Positions 1 to 8,019 are shown, counted from the first letter of the stretch. The stretch is 64,000 nucleotides of DNA from Paenibacillus sp. IHBB 10380 (GCF_000949425.1 NZ_CP010976.1:5642001-5706000); one strand, 5' to 3'. Translations and numbers: made by a program. The notes: generated by a model from the letters alone, not told the origin.

Positions 1-1
1 A

Positions 2-1297
2 GACCAGGCGACTGTCACATGGCCTGAGGTAGAGGGGGCAACCGATCTCGAGCTTGAATGGTCGAAAGACGGAAAAAACTGGAGCAAAAAAGCCTTGGCC
101 GCCAATGAAACGCGGACAACGATTTATTCATTGACAGACAATACAAACTATCAGTTCCGCCTGAGTGCAAATTTTGCTCCAGGCTACAGAATGGCCTCCA
201 ATCTGGTGGAAGCCAGAACCGCGAACCTGCCATCGCCATCGCCATCATACTATCCGGAAACGGGTGTGTCTTCGACACAATCAACGTCACCAAGTGAAAC
301 CAAATTGACTTCAACGAATGGTCAAATAACGCTTCCCGTGGGTAAAATGGGCGAGGTTAGTCTTGAAGATATGATCAGGATCTCGATTCCGGCTAATGCA
401 ACAAATAAAGAACTGAAATTAGCGATAGAGAAAGTCCTGAACTCCCAAAATACTCTAAATAATAAAGAGGTTTTGGGCAGCTCGATATTTGAAATTCTGA
501 AAAACTTCCCGGAAAACTTCAGTAAACCGGTAATGATAACTCTAACATTTGATCCAACAAGTTTGAAGAGCAATCAATCGGTGGGTGTCTTCTATTATGA
601 GGATGGGAAGAAAGAATGGATGGGGGTCTCCGGGGGGAAGATCAACGGCAACCGCATTAGTGTGGAAGTTAATCACTTTGGGAAGTTTGCGGTACTCGTT
701 GTAGATCAAGCTACGGGTATGCCCGTAACGAACCACCCAACGGAAACGTCAACGGTAGCTAGTATTAGTGATATCTTTGGGCACTGGGCAGAGGCGAACA
801 TCAAGCAAGCAATAAGTAGCGGAATCGTCATGGGTTATCCGGATGGTACATTTAAGCCGAATCATACCGTGACACGTGCGGAATTTGCTGTAATGCTGAT
901 GAATACGTTGAAGCCGCAAGGAGCAGGAGAGACACTGACCTTCACAGATTCTGCGAAGATCGGAGCTTGGGCGCAGAAGGCGGTCGCGCAAGCTGTACAA
1001 GCAGGTATAATTAAAGGGTATAAGGACAGTACCTTCCGTGCGGATGCTGAGATCACACGCGCTGAGATGGTAGCAATGATTGGGAATGCTCTGGGTCAGT
1101 CTATCGAAGCAAATGCCGTAACTGACTTCGCCGATGACAAGGATATTCCGACGTGGGCAAAAGGCAGTGTTGCTAACGTGAAGCAAGCAGGTATTGTACA
1201 AGGTAAAGGCGCGAACCAATTCGCCGCTCAAGACCATGCAACGAGGGCTGAATCCGTAACGGTTCTGCTGAAAATGTTGGTTCAAAAGAGCAAGTAA
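2..1297 (+). CDS. SLH-domain surface protein, C-terminal part
   Basis: The frame is already open at the first codon, so this is the last 431 residues of a longer protein; the TTG at 95 is not a credible start because the protein-like sequence continues upstream of it. The visible part begins with a fibronectin type III-like segment, then a Ser/Pro-rich linker (nt 225-300), then a mostly beta module (nt 310-710, ZU5-like in look, family uncertain). It ends with three S-layer homology repeats starting near nt 770, 941 and 1123. Each has the Trp-Ala helix, a G-I-(V/I)-x-G turn and a TRAE motif (TRAEF, TRAEM, TRAES). SLH triplets anchor exported proteins to pyruvylated wall polymer, so this should be a cell-surface protein. 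The enzymatic or adhesive part lies outside the window. An intrinsic terminator follows at once. Confidence 0.9.
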   Translation, partial: DQATVTWPEVEGATDLELEWSKDGKNWSKKALAANETRTTIYSLTDNTNYQFRLSANFAPGYRMASNLVEARTANLPSPSPSYYPETGVSSTQSTSPSETKLTSTNGQITLPVGKMGEVSLEDMIRISIPANATNKELKLAIEKVLNSQNTLNNKEVLGSSIFEILKNFPENFSKPVMITLTFDPTSLKSNQSVGVFYYEDGKKEWMGVSGGKINGNRISVEVNHFGKFAVLVVDQATGMPVTNHPTETSTVASISDIFGHWAEANIKQAISSGIVMGYPDGTFKPNHTVTRAEFAVMLMNTLKPQGAGETLTFTDSAKIGAWAQKAVAQAVQAGIIKGYKDSTFRADAEITRAEMVAMIGNALGQSIEANAVTDFADDKDIPTWAKGSVANVKQAGIVQGKGANQFAAQDHATRAESVTVLLKMLVQKSK

Positions 1298-1306
1298 AGT
1301 AAAAAT

Positions 1307-1348
1307 AACAAGCTTGGACGGTCCTTGTGGACCTTCTAAGTTTGTTTT
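1307..1348 (+). terminator. Intrinsic terminator after SLH gene
   Basis: An 18-bp stem with a TTGT loop pairs AACAAGCTTGG... with its near-complement, with only a few mismatches or wobbles, and ends in a T-rich tail (GTTTGTTTT). It lies 10 bp after the SLH stop codon. Confidence 0.75.
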
Positions 1349-1471
1349 GCATTCGGTCAAATTTGAAACCAAATTTGCGATAGTATTAGAAAGATATTTT
1401 CTCAATATTAAGCATACGACTCATGTGGAGTGCTGTGTCGGTTGTGTGAATGCATTGAATAAATTAGCTCA

Positions 1472-1673
1472 TTTACCGTGATTTATTATTAAGCTTAAGC
1501 AGAGATAGTGCTTGAGCTTTTTCTGTTTTTGGCTGATTAAAAATTACTCTATTATAGGTTGGCTTCAAATGGTCTTCTAAACCGACTTTACTTAACACAG
1601 CATCTCTATAGCTTGACTCGCCCCTTTCTGAAGAGTTATCTCGGTAAAGACCAGGGGGATGGGTCTCCTCTTG
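1472..1673 (-). pseudogene. Short open frame without start, possible gene remnant
   Basis: The 500-bp gap between the SLH gene and the next gene holds a minus-strand frame of about 66 codons, bounded by TAA at 1674-1676 and TAA at 1472-1474. It contains no ATG near its beginning. The translation is protein-like (for example SSYRDAVLSKVGLEDHLKPT and QPKTEKAQALSLLKL), which suggests the C-terminal end of a decayed gene. I do not recognise the family. A hairpin at 1491-1519 followed by a T-run lies inside the frame and could instead be a plus-strand terminator. The rest of the gap (1349-1471 and 1677-1805) shows nothing clear. Confidence 0.25.
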
Positions 1674-1805
1674 TTAGGAACCCAGATAAGCTGAGGTATT
1701 TATTGAAATGAAACGAATTCGGAGAACGGAGTTTTCTGGATTGTGACTTGATTAGGACAGGCAATCATAGGGTAATGGACTAGAGAGATATACATATTAA
1801 CTATT

Positions 1806-2426
1806 ATGGAAAATAATAATATTATTAAAAATGCCGTTGAATATAGTCCAGGGATATATAGTTATGGCGGTGATCAGGGCTGGTATACTACGAACACCAA
1901 GCAAGACCGAGGGTGTGGTCCAGTTGCAGCAGCTAACATCACGAACTATTTAGCTACCATAAAGAATCCAGCAACGTATGGGGCATTATACACTGGGAGT
2001 ACGCTTTCTAAAGCAAACTTTTTAACGCATATGAATACTTTATATGATTATGTATCTCCTGGAATATTAGGTAAAATATCTGTTGATGGCTTTGCCTCAG
2101 CGGTGGAGAAGTACGCATCCGACAAGAAAGTGAAGCTCAATAGAGTGGAGAGTAGTACATCCTTCACGTTAGACAATACAGCTAATTATGTAAAAGCCGG
2201 ATTGGCGATCAATTCGCCTGTAGCGACACTGAATTTATCTAAGTGGTCTGACTATGATTATGAATGGCATTGGATGACTATTACCAAGTATTATCGTGAT
2301 TCAACGGATAGCCGATGGATTGCCGTATCGACATGGGGTGAACGTCGTAGTATTAACTATAGAACTCATTTTGACGCCATTGAGGGCTTCAAGAGCTTGG
2401 GTGGAGGTTTCATGTATTTCAAATAA
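1806..2426 (+). CDS. C39-like cysteine peptidase family protein
   Basis: The 206-residue protein has the layout of bacterial C39-like peptidases: a Cys in a D-R-G-C-G-P-V motif (C37), a His in HWMTITKYY (H155) and a following aromatic/acidic strand (STWGE, 175-179). These fit a papain-like Cys-His-Asn/Asp site. No signal peptide or membrane segment is visible, although relatives are often secreted. The start is doubtful: an in-frame TAA lies at 1773-1775, the only purine-rich stretch is about 18 bp upstream of the ATG, and no good Shine-Dalgarno sequence is seen, so the 5' end may have been lost. The lipoprotein gene follows 18 bp later with a good ribosome site, so the two may be cotranscribed. 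The substrate is unknown. Confidence 0.6.
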   Translation: MENNNIIKNAVEYSPGIYSYGGDQGWYTTNTKQDRGCGPVAAANITNYLATIKNPATYGALYTGSTLSKANFLTHMNTLYDYVSPGILGKISVDGFASAVEKYASDKKVKLNRVESSTSFTLDNTANYVKAGLAINSPVATLNLSKWSDYDYEWHWMTITKYYRDSTDSRWIAVSTWGERRSINYRTHFDAIEGFKSLGGGFMYFK

Positions 2427-2444
2427 GGGTGGTGGGAATTAAGC

Positions 2445-2927
2445 ATGAGACGATTTATAGGGGTAATGTTATTGCTAGTTCTCATTGTAGTAGTAGGATG
2501 TACTCCGGCTACCAGGATTTCAACGGATCAAGTGAAGGCATTCGTGAAAGATGTGAAGAACTCAAAGAATTTTGTGAAGGACATGGATGTCCAGTTTAGA
2601 CCCACACAAATTGAATTCATCTATACGTTAAATGAGAACATAGACGAGACGGATCGGATCGATCTGTTAAGTGATACTAAACAGTTGGTAAATAGCGAAG
2701 AGTTTGGTCAGGAAGTCATTCAAGAAGATTATTTGAAAAAATATGAATCCGGCGGCTACCCTGATATCGCAATTATCTTCGATGCGAATGATGATGGTGA
2801 ATACGATTACCAATATACTTCTAGTTATGATCAAGATGAGTTGAACACGACGGATGAACCATCCTATTTGGAGTGGTACTATCACCAGGATATGAATGCC
2901 ACGGGCGAACCTATATCCTTTAAATGA
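2445..2927 (+). CDS. Small lipoprotein of unknown function
   Basis: The 160-residue product opens with MRR, a hydrophobic core and the lipobox V-V-G-C (Cys 19), so it should be exported, lipid-modified and held on the outer face of the membrane. The mature part is acidic and rich in Asp, Glu and Tyr, with a D-A-N-D-D-G-E-Y-D-Y stretch near residue 110 that could bind calcium (inference). I do not recognise the family. GGTGGTGGG lies upstream of the ATG. It sits 18 bp after the C39-like gene and probably shares its transcript. Confidence 0.7.
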   Translation: MRRFIGVMLLLVLIVVVGCTPATRISTDQVKAFVKDVKNSKNFVKDMDVQFRPTQIEFIYTLNENIDETDRIDLLSDTKQLVNSEEFGQEVIQEDYLKKYESGGYPDIAIIFDANDDGEYDYQYTSSYDQDELNTTDEPSYLEWYYHQDMNATGEPISFK

Positions 2928-3022
2928 CCGATAAGAATCTCTAATTTCTCATAGAGATTGTGTATGGCGAACATACGAAGCAAGAAAATTTTTAATAACA
3001 ACTCTACTACTCGAGACGAAAT

Positions 3023-3121
3023 TGTGGATAACTTAAAAAATAATGAGCTGTTTTTTGGTTTTGTGGATAATTAATACGCTGTTATACGAATTTTATTGCA
3101 CTTATCCACGTGATATCCACG
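3023..3121. promoter_or_regulatory. Cluster of DnaA boxes
   Basis: Two perfect DnaA boxes on the minus strand (TTATCCACA, read as TGTGGATAA at 3023-3031 and 3062-3070) are followed by TTATCCACG at 3102-3110 and a weaker ATATCCACG at 3113-3121. All lie in AT-rich non-coding DNA. No dnaA, dnaN or gidA-type gene is near, so this is not recognisably oriC. It resembles the DnaA-box clusters found away from the origin in Bacillus. Confidence 0.6.
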
Positions 3122-3179
3122 CTATCAACAATGGTTCGTCCTTTCGTCTCATCTCAATCCTATAATCACACCCACAAAC

Positions 3180-3221
3180 ATCCTTCTATCCTGTTTATCG
3201 CAGGATGGAAGGATATTTTTT
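3180..3221 (+). terminator. Strong hairpin with T-run, orphan
   Basis: A 14-bp stem (ATCCTTCTATCCTG with one mismatch, loop of 7) is followed by ATTTTTT. No gene ends close upstream: the lipoprotein stop is 250 bp away. It may end the upstream operon or an RNA arising in the DnaA-box region. Confidence 0.6.
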
Positions 3222-3325
3222 GTGTGATAGTTCGTCCTCAGCTTAAGTGCATACTTGCATCATCTTGCGAACACACTAAACGAGACTTCAAGACTGATTC
3301 AAGGAACAGGTAATAATTCCATCTT

Positions 3326-3355
3326 AAGAGAGGGAAAACTCTCTCTTCTTTTTTT
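3326..3355 (+). terminator. Hairpin with T-run upstream of helicase gene
   Basis: AAGAGAG pairs with CTCTCTT across a short loop and is followed by a run of T. Together with the hairpin at 3180 it brackets about 100 bp that could hold a small RNA, or it could be a leader terminator of the helicase gene. Confidence 0.55.
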
Positions 3356-3367
3356 ATATTCTATTTG

Positions 3368-3376
3368 TGTTATAAT
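3368..3376 (+). promoter_or_regulatory. Extended -10 promoter for the DEAD-box helicase gene
   Basis: TGTTATAAT is a perfect extended -10 element (TG-N-TATAAT) about 110 bp upstream of the helicase start codon. No good -35 box is present. The long 5' UTR is typical of cold- or stress-regulated helicase genes (inference). Confidence 0.5.
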
Positions 3377-3487
3377 AATGTGTTATGACGTAAAGGAACG
3401 ATTTGTGGAGACGTTACAAGAAGCGTTACAAGAGATGTTATAAAGTTCGTGATTAACAATATATGTATTTAAAATTAAGGAGATACA

Positions 3488-4771
3488 ATGACATTTAACG
3501 ACTTGAATATTATACCTGAGATTCTAAAAGCACTAAGCAAAGAGAACTATACTACCCCAACACCTATACAGGAACAGGCGATCCCTGCTGTGTTAGAGGG
3601 CAGAGATTTCCTTGGCTGCGCTCAGACGGGAACAGGGAAGACAGCTGCTTTTGCTGTACCGATGATCCAACTGTTAAGCGAACAAAAAAGTAAACCTAAT
3701 GCAGGGCGTCGAATTCACTCATTGATTTTGACACCAACAAGAGAACTTGCTCTTCAGATCTCTGATAACATTAAAGCATATAGCCAATATACCGATGTGA
3801 GTTGTACGGCGATCGTGGGGGGCGTATCCCAAAAAGTGCAGGAACGGGCGCTAAATCATGGTGCGGATATTATTATTGCAACTCCGGGTAGACTCATCGA
3901 TCTAATAAACCAAAAACGTATTGATCTACAACACGTCAAAATATTAGTACTTGATGAAGCCGATAGAATGCTGGATATGGGCTTTATTCACGATGTGAAG
4001 AGAATTATTACAAAAATGCCTAGTAAGAGACAAACTCTTTTCTTCTCAGCAACGATGCCGCCTGAAATATCCAAAATGGTCAAATCACTACTGGTTAATC
4101 CAGTGAAAGTAGAAATCACACCGGTGTCTTCTACTGTGGATAGAATTAAGCAATCTGTTTATTTGCTAGATAAAGGAAATAAGCAGAATCAATTGAATCA
4201 CCTTTTACAAGATAAAGCGATTGTTTCGGCACTGGTGTTTACCCGTACGAAACGTGGCGCTGACCGGGTTGTACGTGATCTGACGAGAGTGAACATTTCG
4301 GCTCAGGCTATTCATGGTAACAAGTCTCAAACGGACAGACAGAAAGCATTGAGCAATTTCAAGAGTGGTGCAACGCGAGTGTTGGTAGCGACGGATATTG
4401 CAGCAAGAGGAATTGATATTGAGGAACTTTCTCATGTAATCAACTTTAATCTCCCTAATATTCCAGAAACCTATGTTCATCGAATTGGGCGTACAGGTAG
4501 AGCAGGACTGAGCGGGACCGCTATTTCCTTTTGCGAAGTAGATGAACTGCCGTTCCTCAAGGATATTGAGAAATTGATCGGAAAGACCATTCCCGAAGTG
4601 AAAGACCATTCCTATCCGATGCCGAGATCATTTCAGCCTGTAAAGGCGGAACGCTCCTCGAAATCAGCTGCTTTTGTAAAACCAAAACCTGCTAAATCCA
4701 AGGCCAATCCGGCGCGCAAGCCCAAGTCCGAATGGTTTAAAAAAGAAAAAGGTAGTAAAACAAGCAGATAA
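3488..4771 (+). CDS. DEAD-box ATP-dependent RNA helicase (RhlE/CshA type)
   Basis: This 427-residue superfamily 2 helicase should unwind RNA duplexes in the cytoplasm, for example in ribosome assembly or mRNA turnover. All core motifs are visible in order: the Q motif (PTPIQEQAIP, about 24-33), Walker A (AQTGTGKT, about 45-52), PTRELA, TPGRL, DEAD in VLDEADRMLDMGF (about 155-167), SAT in FFSATMP, and HRIGRTGR near 335. The C-terminal 50 residues are a Lys/Ser/Pro-rich basic tail, as in RhlE-type enzymes, with no RNA-binding DbpA domain. AAGGAG lies 5 bp before the ATG. It is a single-gene unit ended by its own terminator. The exact paralogue (CshA, CshB or RhlE) is not certain. Confidence 0.93.
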   Translation: MTFNDLNIIPEILKALSKENYTTPTPIQEQAIPAVLEGRDFLGCAQTGTGKTAAFAVPMIQLLSEQKSKPNAGRRIHSLILTPTRELALQISDNIKAYSQYTDVSCTAIVGGVSQKVQERALNHGADIIIATPGRLIDLINQKRIDLQHVKILVLDEADRMLDMGFIHDVKRIITKMPSKRQTLFFSATMPPEISKMVKSLLVNPVKVEITPVSSTVDRIKQSVYLLDKGNKQNQLNHLLQDKAIVSALVFTRTKRGADRVVRDLTRVNISAQAIHGNKSQTDRQKALSNFKSGATRVLVATDIAARGIDIEELSHVINFNLPNIPETYVHRIGRTGRAGLSGTAISFCEVDELPFLKDIEKLIGKTIPEVKDHSYPMPRSFQPVKAERSSKSAAFVKPKPAKSKANPARKPKSEWFKKEKGSKTSR

Positions 4772-4787
4772 CATGATAGCGGAGTAA

Positions 4788-4830
4788 AAGAACCTTTATT
4801 CGATAATCTTTCGAATAAAGGTTCTTTTAT
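4788..4830 (+). terminator. Intrinsic terminator of the helicase gene
   Basis: AAGAACCTTTATTCG pairs perfectly with its complement across an 8-nt loop and ends in TTTTAT. The palindromic repeat copy that follows may act as a second terminator. Confidence 0.8.
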
Positions 4831-4832
4831 AT

Positions 4833-4887
4833 TTCTACGAGAAACCGTTACTGTCCCTTTAAGGACGGTAACGGTTTTTTCTTGGTT
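4833..4887. repeat. 55-bp palindromic repeat, copy 1
   Basis: A 15-bp inverted repeat (arms 4842-4856 and 4863-4877, loop CTTTAA) is followed by a T-run, so it works as an intrinsic terminator. It matches the element at 51791-51845 at 49 of 55 positions, including flanks outside the stem (TTCTACG before, TTCTTGGTT after), so the two copies look related by descent rather than by structure alone. It lies between convergent genes. Confidence 0.7.
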
Positions 4888-5818
4888 AGTTAATCGAGGG
4901 GCTTGCTTGTTTAATATATTTTTCACCAAGAATTTCTCCGAACGTAAACATACTAGGTGAAAGTTCCTTTTGTATAAATGTATCAACTTCATGTTGTTCA
5001 AGGTCATAAAAGACCTCAAGTTCTTTCGCGAACAAAAGAACTTCTTTCTCCAAAAGTTTGGTTAATGCAGAAAGTGGCTTAACTTGAAGAGTTTCTGTGG
5101 TCAGAGCTTGTCTTAGTGCTTTCACATAGGTTTCAAGTGGCTGTGCACCGACAACTTTGATGCCCTTATTCTCCTCATTCACTATGATGATCGTTGGAAA
5201 ACCACGTACACCTAGCGAACCGGCAAGTGCAAAGTCTTGCTCCAACAACTCCTGTGCAGATGGAAATCCTGCTTCGTTCACAATGGTTTCTCCATCGAGA
5301 TCCATTTGATTAACAATGTCAATTAACACCTGTTCATCCCCGATATTTCGATTAAAGGCAAATACAGCTTCTCTTGCACGGCGTAAAAAGGTCTTAGCAA
5401 GCTGCTCATCTTTTTGCTGAACCATTTTGAATACACGAGAAGGTGGATAAGAGGACTGGACTGGATTATCAAGCCATAGTGAACCGTCAATGGGCATGCG
5501 GGAATGTTCCCCAACTTCTCTCCAGTGGCCGGCAACATCTGCTGGACGACCAATGCCATTCTTTACGTCGGCAAATCCATCCCAGCCTTCCAGCAATCCT
5601 CCCATCACGGTATGGAATTTGACATACTGCCCGTATTGCTCTTCGAATCGTCGTAAAACAGGCTCAAGCGCCCAACAGTGGGAGCAGATTGGGTCAGTGA
5701 CATAATAAAGGTTAACCTTTTTGTGGGGCGGGTTCAGATCAATGATTTCCATTACCTCGTCCCCAGTTTCACCGCATATGCCCGTTTCTAGATCACAGAT
5801 CAGTTTGTTGTTATTCAT
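4886..5818 (-). CDS. DsbA-family protein, SpxH (YjbH)-like
   Basis: The 310-residue protein has a thioredoxin-fold DsbA/FrnE core with the active-site motif CSHC (C45-C48) in the context TDPICSHCWALEP, and a cis-Pro loop in RGFPTIII. The C-terminal segment (LEVFYDLEQHEVDTFIQKE) resembles the end of B. subtilis YjbH/SpxH, the adaptor that presents the stress regulator Spx to ClpXP. No signal peptide is present, so it is cytoplasmic, which fits an SpxH-like role better than disulfide formation outside the cell. GAGGAG precedes the ATG. Directly upstream on the same strand is the end of an HxlR regulator gene disrupted by an IS, suggesting a former two-gene unit. A FrnE-like isomerase is the alternative. 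Confidence 0.78.
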   Translation of the reverse strand: MNNNKLICDLETGICGETGDEVMEIIDLNPPHKKVNLYYVTDPICSHCWALEPVLRRFEEQYGQYVKFHTVMGGLLEGWDGFADVKNGIGRPADVAGHWREVGEHSRMPIDGSLWLDNPVQSSYPPSRVFKMVQQKDEQLAKTFLRRAREAVFAFNRNIGDEQVLIDIVNQMDLDGETIVNEAGFPSAQELLEQDFALAGSLGVRGFPTIIIVNEENKGIKVVGAQPLETYVKALRQALTTETLQVKPLSALTKLLEKEVLLFAKELEVFYDLEQHEVDTFIQKELSPSMFTFGEILGEKYIKQASPSIN

Positions 5819-5836
5819 TATAATCTCCTCGTCTCT

Positions 5837-5970
5837 TTATTGATTCTTATAGTGTTGAGTCCATTGTTGAACAGGTTCAAGTACAACGGTCAAAGATCGT
5901 CCTTTTGTCGTTAATCCATATGAAATAGTGACTGGGGAGCCAATAGTTACTTTGGCAGCGTCAAGAATTA
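5837..5970 (-). pseudogene. HxlR-family regulator, C-terminal remnant
   Basis: The minus strand reads DAAKVTIGSPVTISYGLTTK, continues GRSLTVVLEPVQQW and ends at TAA (5837-5839). The Y-x-L-T-x-K-G-R-S-L pattern is the wing and last helix of HxlR/MarR-like winged-helix regulators. The upstream part is replaced by the IS element, and no HxlR N-terminus is found on its far side, so the gene is destroyed. HxlR proteins often respond to electrophiles or disulfide stress, and this one probably controlled the DsbA-like gene 18 bp downstream. Confidence 0.65.
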
Positions 5971-7278
5971 TGTGTAAATGAAAATAACCTTATCTTGTAG
6001 AACTAGGGTTAGTCTTTGGTGGAGAACATAGCTAGCAGTTCTGAACGAGCTTTATCAAAACCAATGTGACAACGGGTAGCAAAGCGTTGGTTATAGCTTT
6101 CAAACTGTGCAACCAAGAATTTTTCTAGTGCTTCTTCATGGGGGAATTGCTCCTTACGATTCGTGTATTTCTTAATCTGTTTGTTAAACGACTCGATTAA
6201 ATTCGTCGAATAAATGCTTCTCCATATCGGCTTAGGAAAACTGTAAAACGTAAAGATATAGGGGTTTTCTCGTAGGGATTTAATGACCTTAGGATAAGCG
6301 GTTTTCCACTTGTCACAGAAGGCTTTTAGCGCTTCTTTACCAGCTTGTTCATCGTCGGATCGATAGACGGATTTGAAGTCCTCACAGACTTCTGCTCGAT
6401 CTGAGACTCGAACTTTATGGGCAATATTACGAACTAAATGAACACAGCATGTTTGGTACTTCGCATGCGGATAGATCTCCTGAATCGCATTCACAATGCC
6501 TGTGAGTCCATCGGAGATAAACAGAAGGATTTGTTCGGTACCACGCTCTTTCACGTCCTGGAGCAGTTCTTTCCAGATGTAAGCTGATTCGGTCGGTGCA
6601 ACGGCGTACGTGAGTACTTCCTTGGTGCCATCCTCACGAATTCCTACGGCAATATAGACCGCTTCCTTAGATACGGTTTTACGCTTAACCGCGATATAGG
6701 TAGCATCGATATAGACGCACACATAGCGCTTCTCAAGTGGTCGTTTCATAAAAGCATCGACATGTTCGACCATTACTTTGGTCATGTTCGATACGGTTTG
6801 CGGCGTGTAGTGGTGACCATACATTTTCTCGATTAGGTCGGCAATCTCCGTCATCGTGACACCCTTTTGAAACATGTGAATAACGAAAGATTCTAGCGTG
6901 TCATTTGAGCGTTTATACGGTGCTACGGTCTGTTGCTTAAACTCTCCATTACGATCTCGAGGAATGTTTAACTGCAGGTCCCCATACTCGGTATGAAGCG
7001 TTCGACAGTAGCCACCGTTTCGAGAATTACCTGAATTTACGCCTATACGGTCATATTTTTCATAGTCTAGAAATGCAGTAAGTTCCGTCTCTAGCAGATG
7101 ATTCATGGCAGCTTCTAAGTGATTACGAAAAACCTCCGTCACATCTTTTTTTGTGACTAGAGCTTGAACTAAATCTGTTGTAAAATGATTCATAGGGAAG
7201 ACCTCTCTCTGTGAATTTTGTGTGGTAACTCAATTCTACAAGAAAAGGTCTTCCTTTTTCTATTTATCTATTTACACA
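5971..7278 (-). mobile_element. IS256-type insertion sequence
   Basis: An element of about 1.3 kb holds one intact transposase gene. Its ends share TGTGTAAAT (5971-5979 and, inverted, 7270-7278) and an inner repeat ACCTT(A/T)TCTTGTAGAA (5987-6002 and, inverted, 7234-7249), separated by unequal spacers. The flanking 8-9 bp (AAGAATTA left, AAATATTT right) do not form a target duplication. Either the true ends differ slightly or a deletion followed insertion. Confidence 0.75.
6009..7193 (-). CDS. IS256/Mutator-family transposase
   Basis: The 394-residue protein is full length for the family. A DDE site is visible: Asp in VYIDATYIAVKR, Asp in FISDGLTGIVNA, and Glu in TNLIESFNKQIKK. The C-x2-H pattern (QTCCVHLVRN) follows the second Asp, as in IS256/Mutator enzymes. 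The frame is intact, so the element may still move. It is read in the same direction as the HxlR remnant and the DsbA-like gene, so transcription from the IS could reach them. The ATG start is at the usual position close to the IS end. Confidence 0.95.
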   Translation of the reverse strand: MNHFTTDLVQALVTKKDVTEVFRNHLEAAMNHLLETELTAFLDYEKYDRIGVNSGNSRNGGYCRTLHTEYGDLQLNIPRDRNGEFKQQTVAPYKRSNDTLESFVIHMFQKGVTMTEIADLIEKMYGHHYTPQTVSNMTKVMVEHVDAFMKRPLEKRYVCVYIDATYIAVKRKTVSKEAVYIAVGIREDGTKEVLTYAVAPTESAYIWKELLQDVKERGTEQILLFISDGLTGIVNAIQEIYPHAKYQTCCVHLVRNIAHKVRVSDRAEVCEDFKSVYRSDDEQAGKEALKAFCDKWKTAYPKVIKSLRENPYIFTFYSFPKPIWRSIYSTNLIESFNKQIKKYTNRKEQFPHEEALEKFLVAQFESYNQRFATRCHIGFDKARSELLAMFSTKD

Positions 7279-7478
7279 AAATATTTTACGCTCTCGTTAC
7301 TTTATAGTATATAAAATATATTAAATATATTAAATATATAAAGTATACTTATTATCCATTTTAGTAAACCGAGAGGGGACGCATGTATCTAATCGATGTC
7401 AATGAAACTTAACATCTAGTAGAATGATTGAAAGGTCTATTTTTTATAAATACTTATACAGTTATCGGAGGGAGCCTT

Positions 7479-8003
7479 ATGATTATTCAATTAGGAAATT
7501 TTGAAGTTACTTCTGGCAAATTAGTTGTGTCTGATCCTTGTTATGAGCTAAACACGGAAACTATTATTATGGGTGTGTTAGATAAAGTGTTAAATGGAAC
7601 ATGGGTCGGTCAAGTAGAGAAGACGGAAGTTAGAGATTGGGGCGAAGCGTGTTCCAAATTAATGGCTTACCATAGTTCAGTTGCTGAACAAGAGGAACAT
7701 TTGGAATGGGTGAAGTGTCATTTTATTATTGGAGTGGATAGTGGGCAAGCAGGGATCTTTGACATCAATAAGTATAGAATCCCTGATGTGGAACCTCAGG
7801 AGAGTGATTCGCAGACAGATAGTGATTGGTATTTATCTTGTTGTGATATTACTGAGAGTGGTCATGAAGCTGGAGTTATAGATGGAGGTGTAGTTTCACA
7901 TACAGGTATGGGGGACGGTACCTATGGAGCATATATCGCCTCAAATCATGAGAATCACATTATCGGGGTGAAGATTATATTTATTAAGACTGCAGATTTC
8001 TAA
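7479..8003 (+). CDS. DUF4241-like protein
   Basis: The start is set at the ATG 7479, which has GGAGGGAG 6 bp upstream; a longer frame from 7428 has no such site. The 174-residue product is soluble with no signal peptide. The pattern V-S-D-P-C-Y near the N-terminus, a VDSGQAGIFD segment, CDIT, and a Gly-rich close (VSHTGMGDGTYGAYIA) resemble the DUF4241 fold. No enzyme activity is known to me. It is a lone gene between the IS and a bidirectional terminator. The upstream 150 bp is very AT-rich with repeated ATATTAA words. Confidence 0.6.
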   Translation: MIIQLGNFEVTSGKLVVSDPCYELNTETIIMGVLDKVLNGTWVGQVEKTEVRDWGEACSKLMAYHSSVAEQEEHLEWVKCHFIIGVDSGQAGIFDINKYRIPDVEPQESDSQTDSDWYLSCCDITESGHEAGVIDGGVVSHTGMGDGTYGAYIASNHENHIIGVKIIFIKTADF

Positions 8004-8019
8004 GAGTCTGGGTGAATAT

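Noticed and set aside
749..1405. Long minus-strand frame (218 codons) opposite the SLH repeats
   Set aside because: It mirrors the SLH coding frame, extends into the terminator, has no ribosome site and unusual composition (many Cys, Arg, Leu). It is a shadow of the real gene.
3110..3313. Plus-strand frame of 67 codons after the DnaA boxes
   Set aside because: It runs through a terminator hairpin, has no ribosome site and no protein-like pattern.
3378..3443. 21-codon frame just upstream of the DEAD-box helicase gene
   Set aside because: The translation looks helical and tempting, but its ATG lies two bases after the TATAAT of the likely promoter, so it would not be on the transcript, and it has no ribosome site.
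7300..7360. ATATTAA repeats after the IS as a CRISPR or iteron array
   Set aside because: The words are short, unspaced and simply AT-rich, without unit length or spacers.
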